A stretch of DNA of 64,000 nucleotides, taken from Macrostomum hystrix. Taxonomy: Eukaryota; Platyhelminthes; Macrostomidae. Under the pieces are notes generated by a model, which was not told the DNA's origin, ran no database searches, and worked only from the letters and a program-made list of their open reading frames with translations. Positions 35,001 through 47,000 of this stretch are shown in pieces. Numbering within the stretch: position 1 is the first letter of the stretch; each line of letters starts with the position of its first letter. The position numbers were made by a program, and so were the translations under genes. The stretch spans positions 2,581,501 to 2,645,500 of the forward strand of contig CATNEN010000034.1 of the NCBI GenBank assembly GCA_950097015.1, written 5' to 3'.

Positions 35001-38000
35001 ACCCACCACCCCATTTTCTCACCCCAGTCAGCCCTGACCAGCCCCGAAATGGCTGCACCCACCACCCCATTTTCTCACCCCAGTCAGCCCTGACCAGCCC
35101 CGAAATGGCTGCACCCACCACCCCATTTTCTCACCCCAGTCAGCCCTGACCAGCCCCGAAATGGCTGCACCCACCACCCCATTTTCTCACCTTAGTCGGG
35201 TAGCCCTGACCAGCCCCGAAATGGCTGCACCCACCACACCATTTTCTCACCCCAGTCGGGTAGCCATGACAAGCCCCGAAATGGCTGCACCCACCACCCC
35301 ATTTTCTCGCTCCAGTCGGGTAGCTTTAACCAGCCCAGAAATGGCTGCATCCTCCACCCCATTCTCTCATCGTTACAGTGCAATTCAGTCTAGTACGACA
35401 GTAAGTAGGCGTAGCTAATCTACTACTTATAGTTACTTTAGTGCCAGCTACAAGAAACTACAACAAGAGCATACGAGACTAATACAGAGTTTGGATTTCG
35501 ATCTCTTTTAAACTGTCTCTTTACCCAGCTCCTGCAGACCGCCGATCTGATTTCCGCCAACGCCGCTACCGCTTCCGGTGCTTCCACCGGAAACGGCTCG
35601 TTGGCGCGACTTTTTGGCACTTCCGGATGCCTGCTGCTGCTGATGCTGCTGATCCGAGCGGGAGCTCCGTCTTGGTGGTCCTCTACTAGGACTGGCAAGG
35701 ACTAGGGCATTTAGGGATTCGATTTAGGGATGAGAGTATTGGAAGATTTGAGATGAGTTAAATTATTAAATGATTTCCTGTTCGTGGATTTTAGCTGAGG
35801 AGGTGCAGGTGCCAATATTTGTGCTTTTCTTGTGTGCAATAAAACCTACTTCTTGTTGTTTATTGTTTCTCTACAAAAGCTGACAGACATTCTTGAATGG
35901 CACGGTTTAGCCGGCCTTCCGAATTTGATTGGACGAGCAGGGGCTTGTGTTGCTGCTATATTTAGCTTATCTTGAGGGGAATCCCTTCTTAACTAGCTGT
36001 TAAGCCAAGCACGTGACTGATCTCAACCAATCAAATTTGGAAGACCATTTTGCAGTGTGGCATATATAGTTTTAATGTACATTAAATTTAATCCAAAAAA
36101 ATCTGCGATCATGGGTCAATGGTGTATTTTTATGGTGCCCGAACATTATTTCAGCAAGTGTAGTCATTGCGTGGGACTTCTGTGCTAAACAATGTGGCCA
36201 AAGCAATAGAGATTTTTTTTAACTCTCGAATGAGACGAAGAATGTGTCAGGGTTGAGACCCGAAAAGGTGGAGGGTCCTGGGTGCTTGTGGCAGTTGACA
36301 CGGCAATACGGGTGCGTGAGCGCAGAGCGAGGAAAATCAATTATCGAAAAACAAGCAGTTAATCATGCACAGCCGAGAATTCGTGTAAAAATGGACTGCT
36401 ATTGCGTTTTTGGACATTTCACACTTTCAACATGCTTATAATGATTGGGTTTGTTTACCTTCCAACTCTTTGCTGTCATCTGCTGGAAAATGATTGACAT
36501 TTAACAGTGATGGATTTAGAGTGTCAGTTCAAACGAAATGTTAGTAAAACAGTAGTATTAATTGTCAATATGTGTACAAAAATTAACAACTAACACAGAC
36601 CAAACTAAATCGATCGAGTGTATGTGCTCTTCTATACTCAAAATCAAGTCCGCGGTGCAAATTTGTGAAGCAATATTCAAACTCTGCTACTGACTTGCAC
36701 ATAATTGTAAGTAGTAAGTTTTGAAATAATACTGTTTTGAAAATCACGAACTTAAACCTCGACCCTGTCTCACCATTCGGTGTCTCCTCTGTCTCCTCTA
36801 CCGAGGCCGCCGCAGCCGCAGCGTTAGCCTCCTCAGCCAGCTCCAACTCCAGGTACTCGGTTGGCAGGTTCTCGAACGTCACCTCATCTTCGTAGCCTTC
36901 GCCGACCTGAATTTTCGGAGGAAAGCAGCAGAAAAATATCATTAATAAATAGCAAAGCTAATTAGATTCTTCCTAACAATAAAACTCACCAGGTGCACAA
37001 TGGTGTCCTCGTATTGGTTGTCCACTACGGCCACTTTGACCTGGGCGCTGGAGCGTTGCACCTGTCTGGGCCGGTAGATGGCGTCCAGTTCGGCCTCCTG
37101 GCCCGGCTCCAACATCAGCGCGGCCGTGTGCGGGTGACGCGATGTGCCAGCCGCCTGATGACCTGTGGGTAGGAAAAAAATCTTCATGATATTCGCAGCC
37201 AATAGGAGTGAGGCAAAGGGTTAGAGAATTTCAGGGCGGAGTGGGGTGGCTGAAACAGTCGGAACGAAGGTTTTTGGTGATGTACACCAGTCTAGAAGGG
37301 GTTGTTGCGAAGGTGGGCGTGAATTTTAACACACAAGCTCACCATCCGAAGCCCCGTAGGTCATCAGCGCTCGAGTTTCGGGCACCGCTGGCTCCAACCT
37401 GAAGCAGCCGTCCGGATCCATCAAGTCTAGATGCAGCCGAGCTGGCAGGCTGCCGTCGTTGCACAGCGCCATTCGCAGCCGCTGCTCTCTGCCAACCAGC
37501 AGCTTGCGGAACAGGCACAGCGGCTGGCCGCGCTTGTTGCGCGCCGTTGGTCGCGAGACGGACACCCGGGGCAGGTTGCCTTCGCCGGCTAGCTCAAATG
37601 TGAGGCTGCGACCCTTGGCCAAGCTGACTGGACCGCTGATTGCCGCCTCGAACACCGCCGTGAAGTTGTGCATCGACGGTGGACTAAAGTGCACGGTAAC
37701 AAACGTGTGGCCGCTGGCCGGAATCTGCGCCTTCACCGGTTCCAGCTCGAACATTTCAACGCCTGGCGCTGTTCCGCCCGCGCCGACGCCTCCTGTGGCC
37801 GCCGACGAGGACTTTCCGCCACCGCCACCGCCTCCACCGCCGCCAGCGACGCCGCCGGCTCGCTGAGAAACCGGTCGCAGGCCGAATGTCACGTCGACAT
37901 TGATGCGCGTCGGGTTGGACACGCGGAATCGGGCTGAGGAGCGGCAGCCGACCAGCACGCTGTTGAAGACGAACCGATTCTCCGCCTCGCCGTAGACTCC

Positions 38001-41000
38001 GCCGTGTCCGGCTGGCGAGTACGCGTTGTACAAGCTGAGGCTGCGGCAGACTCGGTGCTCCTCGAAGATGCTGGACCAGTCGGTGGTGTTGATGATGGGA
38101 ACGAAGGCTTCGCCAACGAGGCGGTAGCGAATGCCGCCGTTACCATCTCTGCGCAAGGGGTTGGTTTTGCTCATAGTATTGACTTGTGATTGCGATAATA
38201 CAATCTTTATTTTCAATAACCTACCGATCCAAGGCTGGATCGCGATCCGCAATGTCAATCAGCAGCTCTTCATCGCAGCGGCCCTCGGATTCGGCGATAA
38301 AGTCCACCTGCACAACCTTGGCTGTGCCGGGTGGCACCAGGTCAGCAGCCGGTTGAATCTGGAAGGCACCCGCCTGCAGCTTGCCTTGACCGCCCGCTTC
38401 GGCTCTGAAAGATTCGATTTATCGATTTATGTTTATTTTGATCTAGTCTGAATGTTTCACTATAAATTAGCCAATAAGAAGGATCGAAGAATCCAGATTG
38501 GTTGGCCTCGCACAGTGAGTCAGCGGGGGACAGGAAATCGGGGGACGAAAAACTGACAAATCTCTATAAATATATTAAATATGAGTTGTTGGACCAGCCA
38601 ATCAGCTTAGAGCGATCAGAGGACCGAGCGTTGAAACGAAGTCATATATTACTATAGAGAACCACAATAAAGGCTGCATTTTGTCACTGTCAAATAAAAC
38701 AAAGAATAAAGGAAGACAGAAACAAAAGATTACCTAAAGATTATGTTTCAGTTCTTTTAAGATTAATAAGTTGAAATGAAGGAAGATAGTTTATCTCGCA
38801 TGCCAGCAAGGTAGGCAAGACTAGGAAAATTTTATAGTCAGACACTTAAAGATAGCTTAAAAAAGGCAAGGCTTTTTGGAAGGCTTTTGTGACAGACCGA
38901 ACTCGATTCCAGCTGACGCGAGACGACAAGCCGCGGTTCGGCTCGAGAGTTTTTGGCTCGCTGTAACAAAAGTTAGCAATTATCTGCATTTCCTAGCTTT
39001 AATAAAGCCGAAGGAAAGAAATGCATTTTTTTAAACAAAAAAGCCCCTCTTCGAAGGGCAGCTGCTACAAGGTTCTTTTAGTGGAATTAAGTAGTGATAA
39101 TAAAACTGCAGATGCTAAAAGGTTAGTGTTAAGCATGACGCTATCTTCGTTAATCCTCAGCTTCATCGCGTCATTACGGGGGTGGGCCTCAAGTTACTGA
39201 CCTGATGGCTTCCACCTTTTTCGGCTTGACCACTGAGCGCCCGGAGCTGGAGCCGTCACGTGATTTGGCTCGCTTATGAGGTGCTGGCAGGCTGTGAAAT
39301 TTAGAAATTAGAAAAATTGAAAGTAAAAGTAAAAATAACAAAATCGGTGAAGGAAGGTAAGGTATATCATAAGAGATGTGAAGTTTTAGACAGCACATAG
39401 GTGAGCGAATGTCACAAAATGCAGGCGTGACAGGCAGATTACACAAGAGAGTGAGGTTGCCTATCTTCTCTGTCGGGCTATTGAAATTTTTCTTGTGTGA
39501 TTTAAAGCGGCGTAGATTAAATGTTAATCATTGATAGTCTCTGGACACGGGATCCGTTGCACTAATCTATTTACATTCTACTAAGACCCTTGCTGTAGTT
39601 GGCTCCCTTGCCAAATTGGCCAGGAGCTCGACTAGGAGCGGCTAGGCTGGCTCGAGATGCCAACAGCTGCTGCTGCTGCTGCTGCTGCTGTAAGCTGTCG
39701 CCAAGTCCACCAGGAAGGATTTCAGCAGTTGGCTGTTGACTGTAAGGTGATGTCTAATTGTCTGTGCGTGTTCGCGAAACCTGCCCTCTTGTGATTTTTC
39801 CTTGCTTCTCTATTCATTCTACCCCTGAGCGTACAAATCCGCGAGGAGCTATTTATAGAAGAATGTACATTCTAATTGACTACATTCTCTACCCTCCTTG
39901 GGCGAGTTGCTATTTATAGAACAATGCACATTCTAATTGATTACATTCTCTACCCTCCATGGGCGAGTTACTATATATAGAACAATGTACATTCTAATTG
40001 ATTACATTCTCTACCCTCCATGGGCGAGTTGCTATATATAGAACAATGTACATTCTAATTGACTACATTCTCTACCCTCCATGGGCGAGTTGCTATATAT
40101 AGAACAATTTACATTCAGTTTTAACACGAACATGAAACATTAACAAAGCAAAGAGTGAAACAACATTTGATTTCCAAAGACTCAGTAGATTCAAGTCATA
40201 AATGACGATGGTAAAAACAGAACGGGTTCACACAGAAAAATTAAACAACAAGCAGGTCAAATAACACAGGACATTGCGTGTTCAACCACCAACAGTGGCA
40301 ATATGCACTAGTGTAAGGGTGTGCCATCAAACAGACACAAAACGATATCACATGCGAACTGTATGACAATATCTAGGAATTTATTCTTAGCCACATAGAG
40401 ATAGTCTGCGTTCTCACATATTAAGATAGTATTAATAATTATGTCACTTTTCGAACGGACAATATGCAGCTAAGTCCAACTAAATGATGTGGGAACAGGT
40501 CCACGGGACATACTAAGCGAAAACTGACTTGTCAAATTTGGTGCTTAGCTTTGTCCAGTTGACTGCGCTGGTTTTGTCGAGTAGAGGGTAAAGGGTGAGC
40601 TATTGTAGATAATGGGTTGGCGATGATCTACTCACAAAATGTATTGTTCTATCAAAACAAGTCTAAAGAAGATGGCGACATGAAAAAGCATGCGAAAGTT
40701 GTTCGTATTTAGCTAAATTATTCATAGTTTTAATGCCCATGTAACAAAGCATTTAATAAATTTCATAAGCGATCCGACTTTGAAAAACAACAAAAAATTG
40801 TATCACTTCAAAACAAATCTCTATATGCGTTGTTATTATGCGAGTGAAAATTCGCGCGCCAAAAACAAAAATGTTTGATTTCTAATAAATATTTTGTAAC
40901 TTCGAGAAAGATTCGGCCTGCCCGCCTACCCCTGCAGTGGCGGAGCCATGATTGTGTCGCTAAAAATCAAGTTCGGAAAAATTATGGGATAAGAAAATGA

Positions 41001-44000
41001 TATTTTCATCCTTATAGCGCCATCGAAAAGTAAAAAAGTACTAAAAGGCACATTAAATTGTTCCGAGTGATCATCGATACTCACCCTTTGCCTCCCTTGG
41101 CGGCTGTAGCCGCGGCGGCAGCCATGGCCTCCTTAACTTTGGGATCCTCAACTGTCTTGCGCGTTATGACAAACCGGAATTCGTGCTGGCCGCGGTTCTC
41201 AATTTGGAATGAGCGGGTCTTGCGAGCCTGCACCATGACCGCGCCGAAATTCAGATCAGACGACGGCGAGATGACGAACTTTGAGTACACCGCCTGGGCG
41301 CTGACCTTCACTGGAATGGAGGCGATCAGCTCGCCACTGTCTCCCAGGGACGGCTCGATTACCTCGCAGAACAGCAGCTCCTGCAGCTTGACGGACACCT
41401 CGCGGCTGGAACGGAAGGTGATGTTGATCGGCACGGTGCGATCGTTGGGCAGCAGGATGCCAGCGGCCGGCTGGATGTCGAAGAGTTCCTCCAGCTTGAT
41501 TGGCGCCTTGCAGCGGCGACAATTTCCGCTAGTTTCGTCTGTTCGGCAGCGGCATTTCAGCACAAACCGGTAGCGAATCTCGTAGCTGCCTTTGTTCTTC
41601 AGGCTCAGTTGAACTTTCTCTTCTTCGCCAACTTTTTTAACGCCGAAGTCCACGGAGCCGTCGTTGCCCTTTGGAAAGCTGAGGTCGATGGCCACGTCGT
41701 AGGCCTCCGCAGAGATGTTCACAGTGAGTGTCTCGAGTACGCCGAGGATGTTGTCAACATCGAATGTTTCGATGCGAATGGAGCGCTTCTGGCTAAGTTT
41801 GTAGGGCCGCATTGCTCTGAAGAAGAAGTTCACGCAGCCCTCGGATTTCGGCTCCAGAGTGCCGGAGTCCTGGTTCACGGAGAAGTCCTCGCCGAGAACC
41901 TCGAGGCCGGAGATGCGCCAGTTGATGGGCAGGGAAGTTTCATTTCGCATGAAGAGCTGCTTGACGTCCTTGCGCTGGAGCAGCACCTTCTCAAACTGCA
42001 GGGCGGTCTTGTCCAGCAGCAGCTTGGGCCGGACGCACTCGCAGGCGAGGCGCAGCAGGATTGGCTCGGGGTTCTCTCGCACGCAGGCCACAATGGCGTC
42101 TTCGTAGCGCAGCTCCTTGAGCGGGTGGGCCCACACGGTGAGTGGCTGCGACTCGCCAGGCGCCAGGGTCATGGCGCTCGGCTCGAACGAGAATGTTTCA
42201 CCCTTGACGTCGCTCAGGAGACAGAAATTTATGTCAGCCTCCATCGGGCTGGAGTTGTGAATGGTGAAGGTCTCGCGGTTCTCCGGATAGACGCCGTCCT
42301 TGATCTTGTCCTTGGTCTTGCCGACCAGCAGCGGCCCGAACTCGAACACCTCGGTGGCCAGGATGTACTTCTTGCTGATCACCTCGTCTTTGGCCTTGGC
42401 CTTGCGGCGCTGCGGGAACAGGATCCTGGGCTCCCGGCTGATGGTTGGGAAGGCGCACAGGCCGCGGCAGAACAGCTGGTAGCGGGTGCGCCAGCCCTGG
42501 ATCTCGAAGTTAAGGGTCTGGTCGAACTGGCCGAGATCATCGGACATGAAGCGGGTGCGGATTCGAACCACGCCGTTCGGCGGTATCACCCAGCGGTAGG
42601 TGCCGATCCTGTTCAATGTTAAATAATGGGATAATGCAGATTCTGTATTTAGGTTCTGTGTTTGCTGAAGCAAACGAATAAATGAGAAAACAAATGAGTA
42701 TGAAAAAACAAAAGAAAAGCCAGATTTGCTACTCGCTAAGTAAGAAAATCAACAGAAAACACGCTAGAAAGTTTACCTACCAAGAGAACAAAAATCTAAC
42801 CAAGTAGAGTTACAAAAAGCAGAGTCAGTTTGAAGCGCATTTAGAATTACACAGACAAGGCTAGCTGTATAAAAACTAATTGATAAAAAATGAAACCCCG
42901 CTAGTCTTACGGCGGTTCCGGCTTTTCAAGTTCGCCTGCTTCCTCAGCAGCTACCGAGCTGTTTGGTGGGAGAGTAAAACTGTTTTCTTTCAAAGCAGCG
43001 TTTCAAATTGAATGCAAAGACAATGAATGGTTGGATTTCTAACGATATCATTCTAGTTTAGTCTTTGTTGTCGTTAGTATAAAACAGCAAATATGTCATT
43101 ATGGTGAAGAAGGCGGGACAAATGAATTAATTTAGGGCTTGTTACGCATTTTGCGATATTGGGGACCACAGCCAAATGTGTGTTGAGAGTGAACACTGCC
43201 TGACGATGAGAAAATCGGGGCAGATGCACACACCTGTTTGAGAACGTGCCTAAGTGTACTCAGGAATAAACTCAGGACTCTTTCTCATGCCACTCGGGAC
43301 AGTCGGGCGCACTCACCTGGGCTCCTCCTTCTTCTCTTCCTCCTCTTCCACCTCCTCCTTGCCGGCTTTGCCGCCCTTCTTTCCCGGACTCTTGCGCGTG
43401 TCGCGTCTGGACTCCGAGCGACGACTGCTAGACTTCGTGGAGCCGCCCAGCTTTGAACTGGACGAGTGCATGTCCTTGGCGTCTGACACCACCGACCTGG
43501 TGTCGCTTGTCTCCTCGCCGGCTTCGCCCGACGGGTGCACGCCGGCTGCGGCGGTTGTCGGCGGCGGCGCGTTCGGATCCTCGACCTGGGAGCCCAGGAA
43601 GGCGTAGTGGCCTCCGAGGGCCTCGCCAGCCAGGTAGTTCGGCGGCCGGCGCTTCTGCGGATAAGTCACCACGGAGAACAACGCGTCCGGCGGCTGCGGC
43701 GGACCCGACGGTCCCAAGCCGAGGCCGTCGAGAATTTCGCCCGGCTGTGGCAGCTTGCCGCACTCGAGCAGCCGAGGACCGGGCGGATCCTCGGGACAAT
43801 GATAGACTATCAGGTGCGGCACTCCCAGACCGTCGTCTGGGCGGCGCAGCTCCCGGATGAAGCCAGGCTCCGGTGTGCCTTCCGCGGCTTCGGCCGCTGC
43901 AAGAGCCTCCGCCTGAGCTGCTGCCAGAGCCTCAGCTTCGGCTGCCTCGCGAGCGAGTCGCTCGACCTCCTTGGCGTCAGCCTTGCCGCCCTTCTTGCCA

Positions 44001-47000
44001 CGACCGCCGCCGCCCGCGCCGCCTCCACCGCCTCCGCCGCCACCGCCCTTCTTGCCAGAGGTGGCACCGGCGTCCTCTCCGCCAGCGGCTCCGGCCTGAC
44101 CATCAGGGCGGCCCTCCGAAGGCGTCGCCGGCCGTCGAATCGCCAGGCAGCTGCGGTCCCAGTAGGCCAGCAGGTCGATTACATTTTTCACTTCGTGCTC
44201 GAAGGTCTTGAAGCGCTGTCGCAGCAGACGCTCTGCCTGCTTCACAGGGTCGTCAGCCTCCGCTGCGGCCTCCGCGGCTGCCGCTGCCGCCGCGGCCTCC
44301 TCTTCTCGCAGCTCCTCGGATTTGGAACGCTTCTTGCGCTGCTGCTGCTGCTGCTGCTGCTTTTCCTGGTCGGACTTCTCCGTGGCGTGGCTCTCCGGCC
44401 TGGTGTCTTCCTTGCCTTTCAACAGCGAGGCCTCCTTGGTGACCTCCTTGCTCTTGCCACCCGCAGCTGCTGCCGCGGCAGCAGCCTTCGCCTGCTGCTG
44501 AGCTGCCTTGGCTGTGAGGGACGAGGGATTATGGAAAAGCGAATTGTCAAAAATTTCAACACTCATCGTTAGGCAAATGTCCCTATTTTAGAATTTATCC
44601 AATTCAGAATTTATCCCTATTTCAGAATCTATACCCATTTCAGAATCTATCCCAATTTCAGAATTTATCCCAATTTTAGAATTTATCCCAATTTCAGAAT
44701 TGATCCCATTTCAGAATTAATCCCAATTGCAGAAATTATCCCCATTTCAGAAATTATCCCCATTTCAGAATTCATCCCCATTTCAGAAATTATCCCCACT
44801 TCAGAATTCATCCCCATTTCAGAAATTATCCCCATTTCAGAATTCATCCCCATTTCAGAAATTATCCCCACTTCAGAATTCATCCCCATTTCAGAAATTA
44901 TCCCCATTTCAGAATTCATCCCCATTTCAGAAATTATCCCCATTTCAGAATCCATCCCCATTTCAGAATATATCTGCATTTGATAATCCATTATAACACA
45001 TCCCCATTTCTTAATCTATCCTATTTAAAAGTGCGGGAAAAATCCCACCGCCCACCTTTGTCATCCCCACCAGCTGCCGGCTTTTTCTTCCGCCGATTTT
45101 TCTCCTCCTCCATCTGGCGCAGCTGGGCCTCCATGCGCTGCTGCTCCTCTTCAATCTTTCTCTTCTTCTCTTCCTTTTCTTTGCGTCGGCGTTCTCGTTT
45201 GATCTCAAGCCTCTTGGCGTCGACCGCCTCGCGCTCGGCCTCGGTCAGGGCCTCGTACTCGTCCTCGTCCATCTCCTCCAGGCGCCGTCTCTCCTCCTCG
45301 GCCTCGCGCTGCTTTCGCTCCTCCTCTTCGGCCTCTTTGCGGGTCTATTTTTTTAGATCGAGTCAATTTTAGCTTACACGTGCATGTCATACTACTTATT
45401 TATAACATGCATGTGTAAGTGTCAGTAGGAAGTACGAGCATGACAAAATGCATACTTTTTAATTAAACAAAAATCCTACACACCTGTCGATCCTTGTAGG
45501 CGGCAAAGTCCAGCTTTAGTGTGACGAAAAAGATGAACTTTCGATTGTTCAACGCTTTCAGCACGCACTGAAGCGCCGCGGTGGAAGTGTTGCAAAAAAG
45601 AGTGTCAAGACTGTCAATAACAATGCCCTTTGAGCAGTCGTTAAGCTGGAATCTGTCCGAGAGCAACTCAACTAGGATCTCCTCTGGCAGCACAGTGGAC
45701 AGAAGGCCGTCGTCGCTTGCCGAAATGCTCAGTTTTCGAGCGATCGGCGCGGCTAATGGTGGCGGACTGGATGGCACCTGGTGAGCAGTGGGTTGGGGTG
45801 GTAATTTTGTGATCGGCTGGCAGAATGGGGTTGGGAAGATTGTGATTGGCTAACAGGATATGGGATTGTGATTGGCTGGCAGGATGACGATTGTGATTGG
45901 CTGGCAGAATGGGTGATTGTGATTGGCTGGCAGGATTGGGGACTGTGATTGGCTGGCAAAATGGGTGATTGTGATTGGCTGGCAGGATGGGGAGACTGTG
46001 ATTGGCTGGCAGGATTGGGGACTGTGATTGGCTGGCAAAATGGGTGATTGTGATTGGCTTGCAGGATGGGGAGACTGTGATTGGCTGGCATGATGGGGGA
46101 TATTGTGATATGATTGGTTGACCCAAGCCTAACATTCACAAGACAACATAATTAGTGAGTTAGTGACTAGAAAACATTTTCTGGAATTCTTCGAAAAAGG
46201 CGAATACTTTTTGTGAGCAGGCAGAAAATGAAACACTTCGTAACACTTCGTTAATTTAAATTAAATATTTTTTATAAGAACAACATAACAGTGTGTGGTC
46301 TGCAATCAACTAAAACTTTTCAGTTGTCTAACTTGAAAACCGCCACGAAATTGAAATTAGGAACAGACTAAATGGCAGCTGCATGCAGGGATATTCCTTT
46401 GGTGAGTAAATTTTGCTCCGCTGAGGAGGCGGCTGGAGACCTGATCCTCGTCGTCGGAGGCCGCGAATGCGTCAGCCTCGCCTTCAAGCTCATCCAGCTC
46501 CTCCACCATGCTGTCAATCTTCGGCAGGTTGGCCTGGAACCTGCCTCGCTGCCCGCCTGCTGTCGGCTTCGCGAAGGAAGCCCTGCTGGCACCGCCGAAA
46601 GCCGCGTTCGACTTGCGGGCAGCCGAGGCGCTCGAGAGCCGCTTCACCGTGGATGCGGTCAGCTGCGACTGGGAGGTCTTGCGAGTCAGCAGCGAGCTCT
46701 GGGGCTGGTGACGATGACATTCGTGCGGTGACTCCGTGTACTCCTCCCTCCACTCCACTGTCTTCCCTCCACTCCACTGTCCTCCCTCCACTCCACTGTC
46801 CTCCCTCCACTCCGCTGTCATCCCTCCACTACGCTGTCCTCCCTCCACTCCGCTGTCATACCTCGACTCCGCTGTCCTCCCTCCACTCCGCTGTCATCCC
46901 TCCACTCCGCTGTCATCCCTCCACTCCACTGTCCTCCCTCCACTCCGCTGTCATCCCTCCACTCCACTGTCCTCCCTCCACTCCGCTGTCCTCCCTCCAC

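Noticed and set aside
41609-42622. 337-codon plus-strand frame
   Set aside because: Antisense shadow of HYDIN exon 18, caused by high GC at third codon positions. The same holds for 33144-34199, 43535-44572 and 48781-49623.
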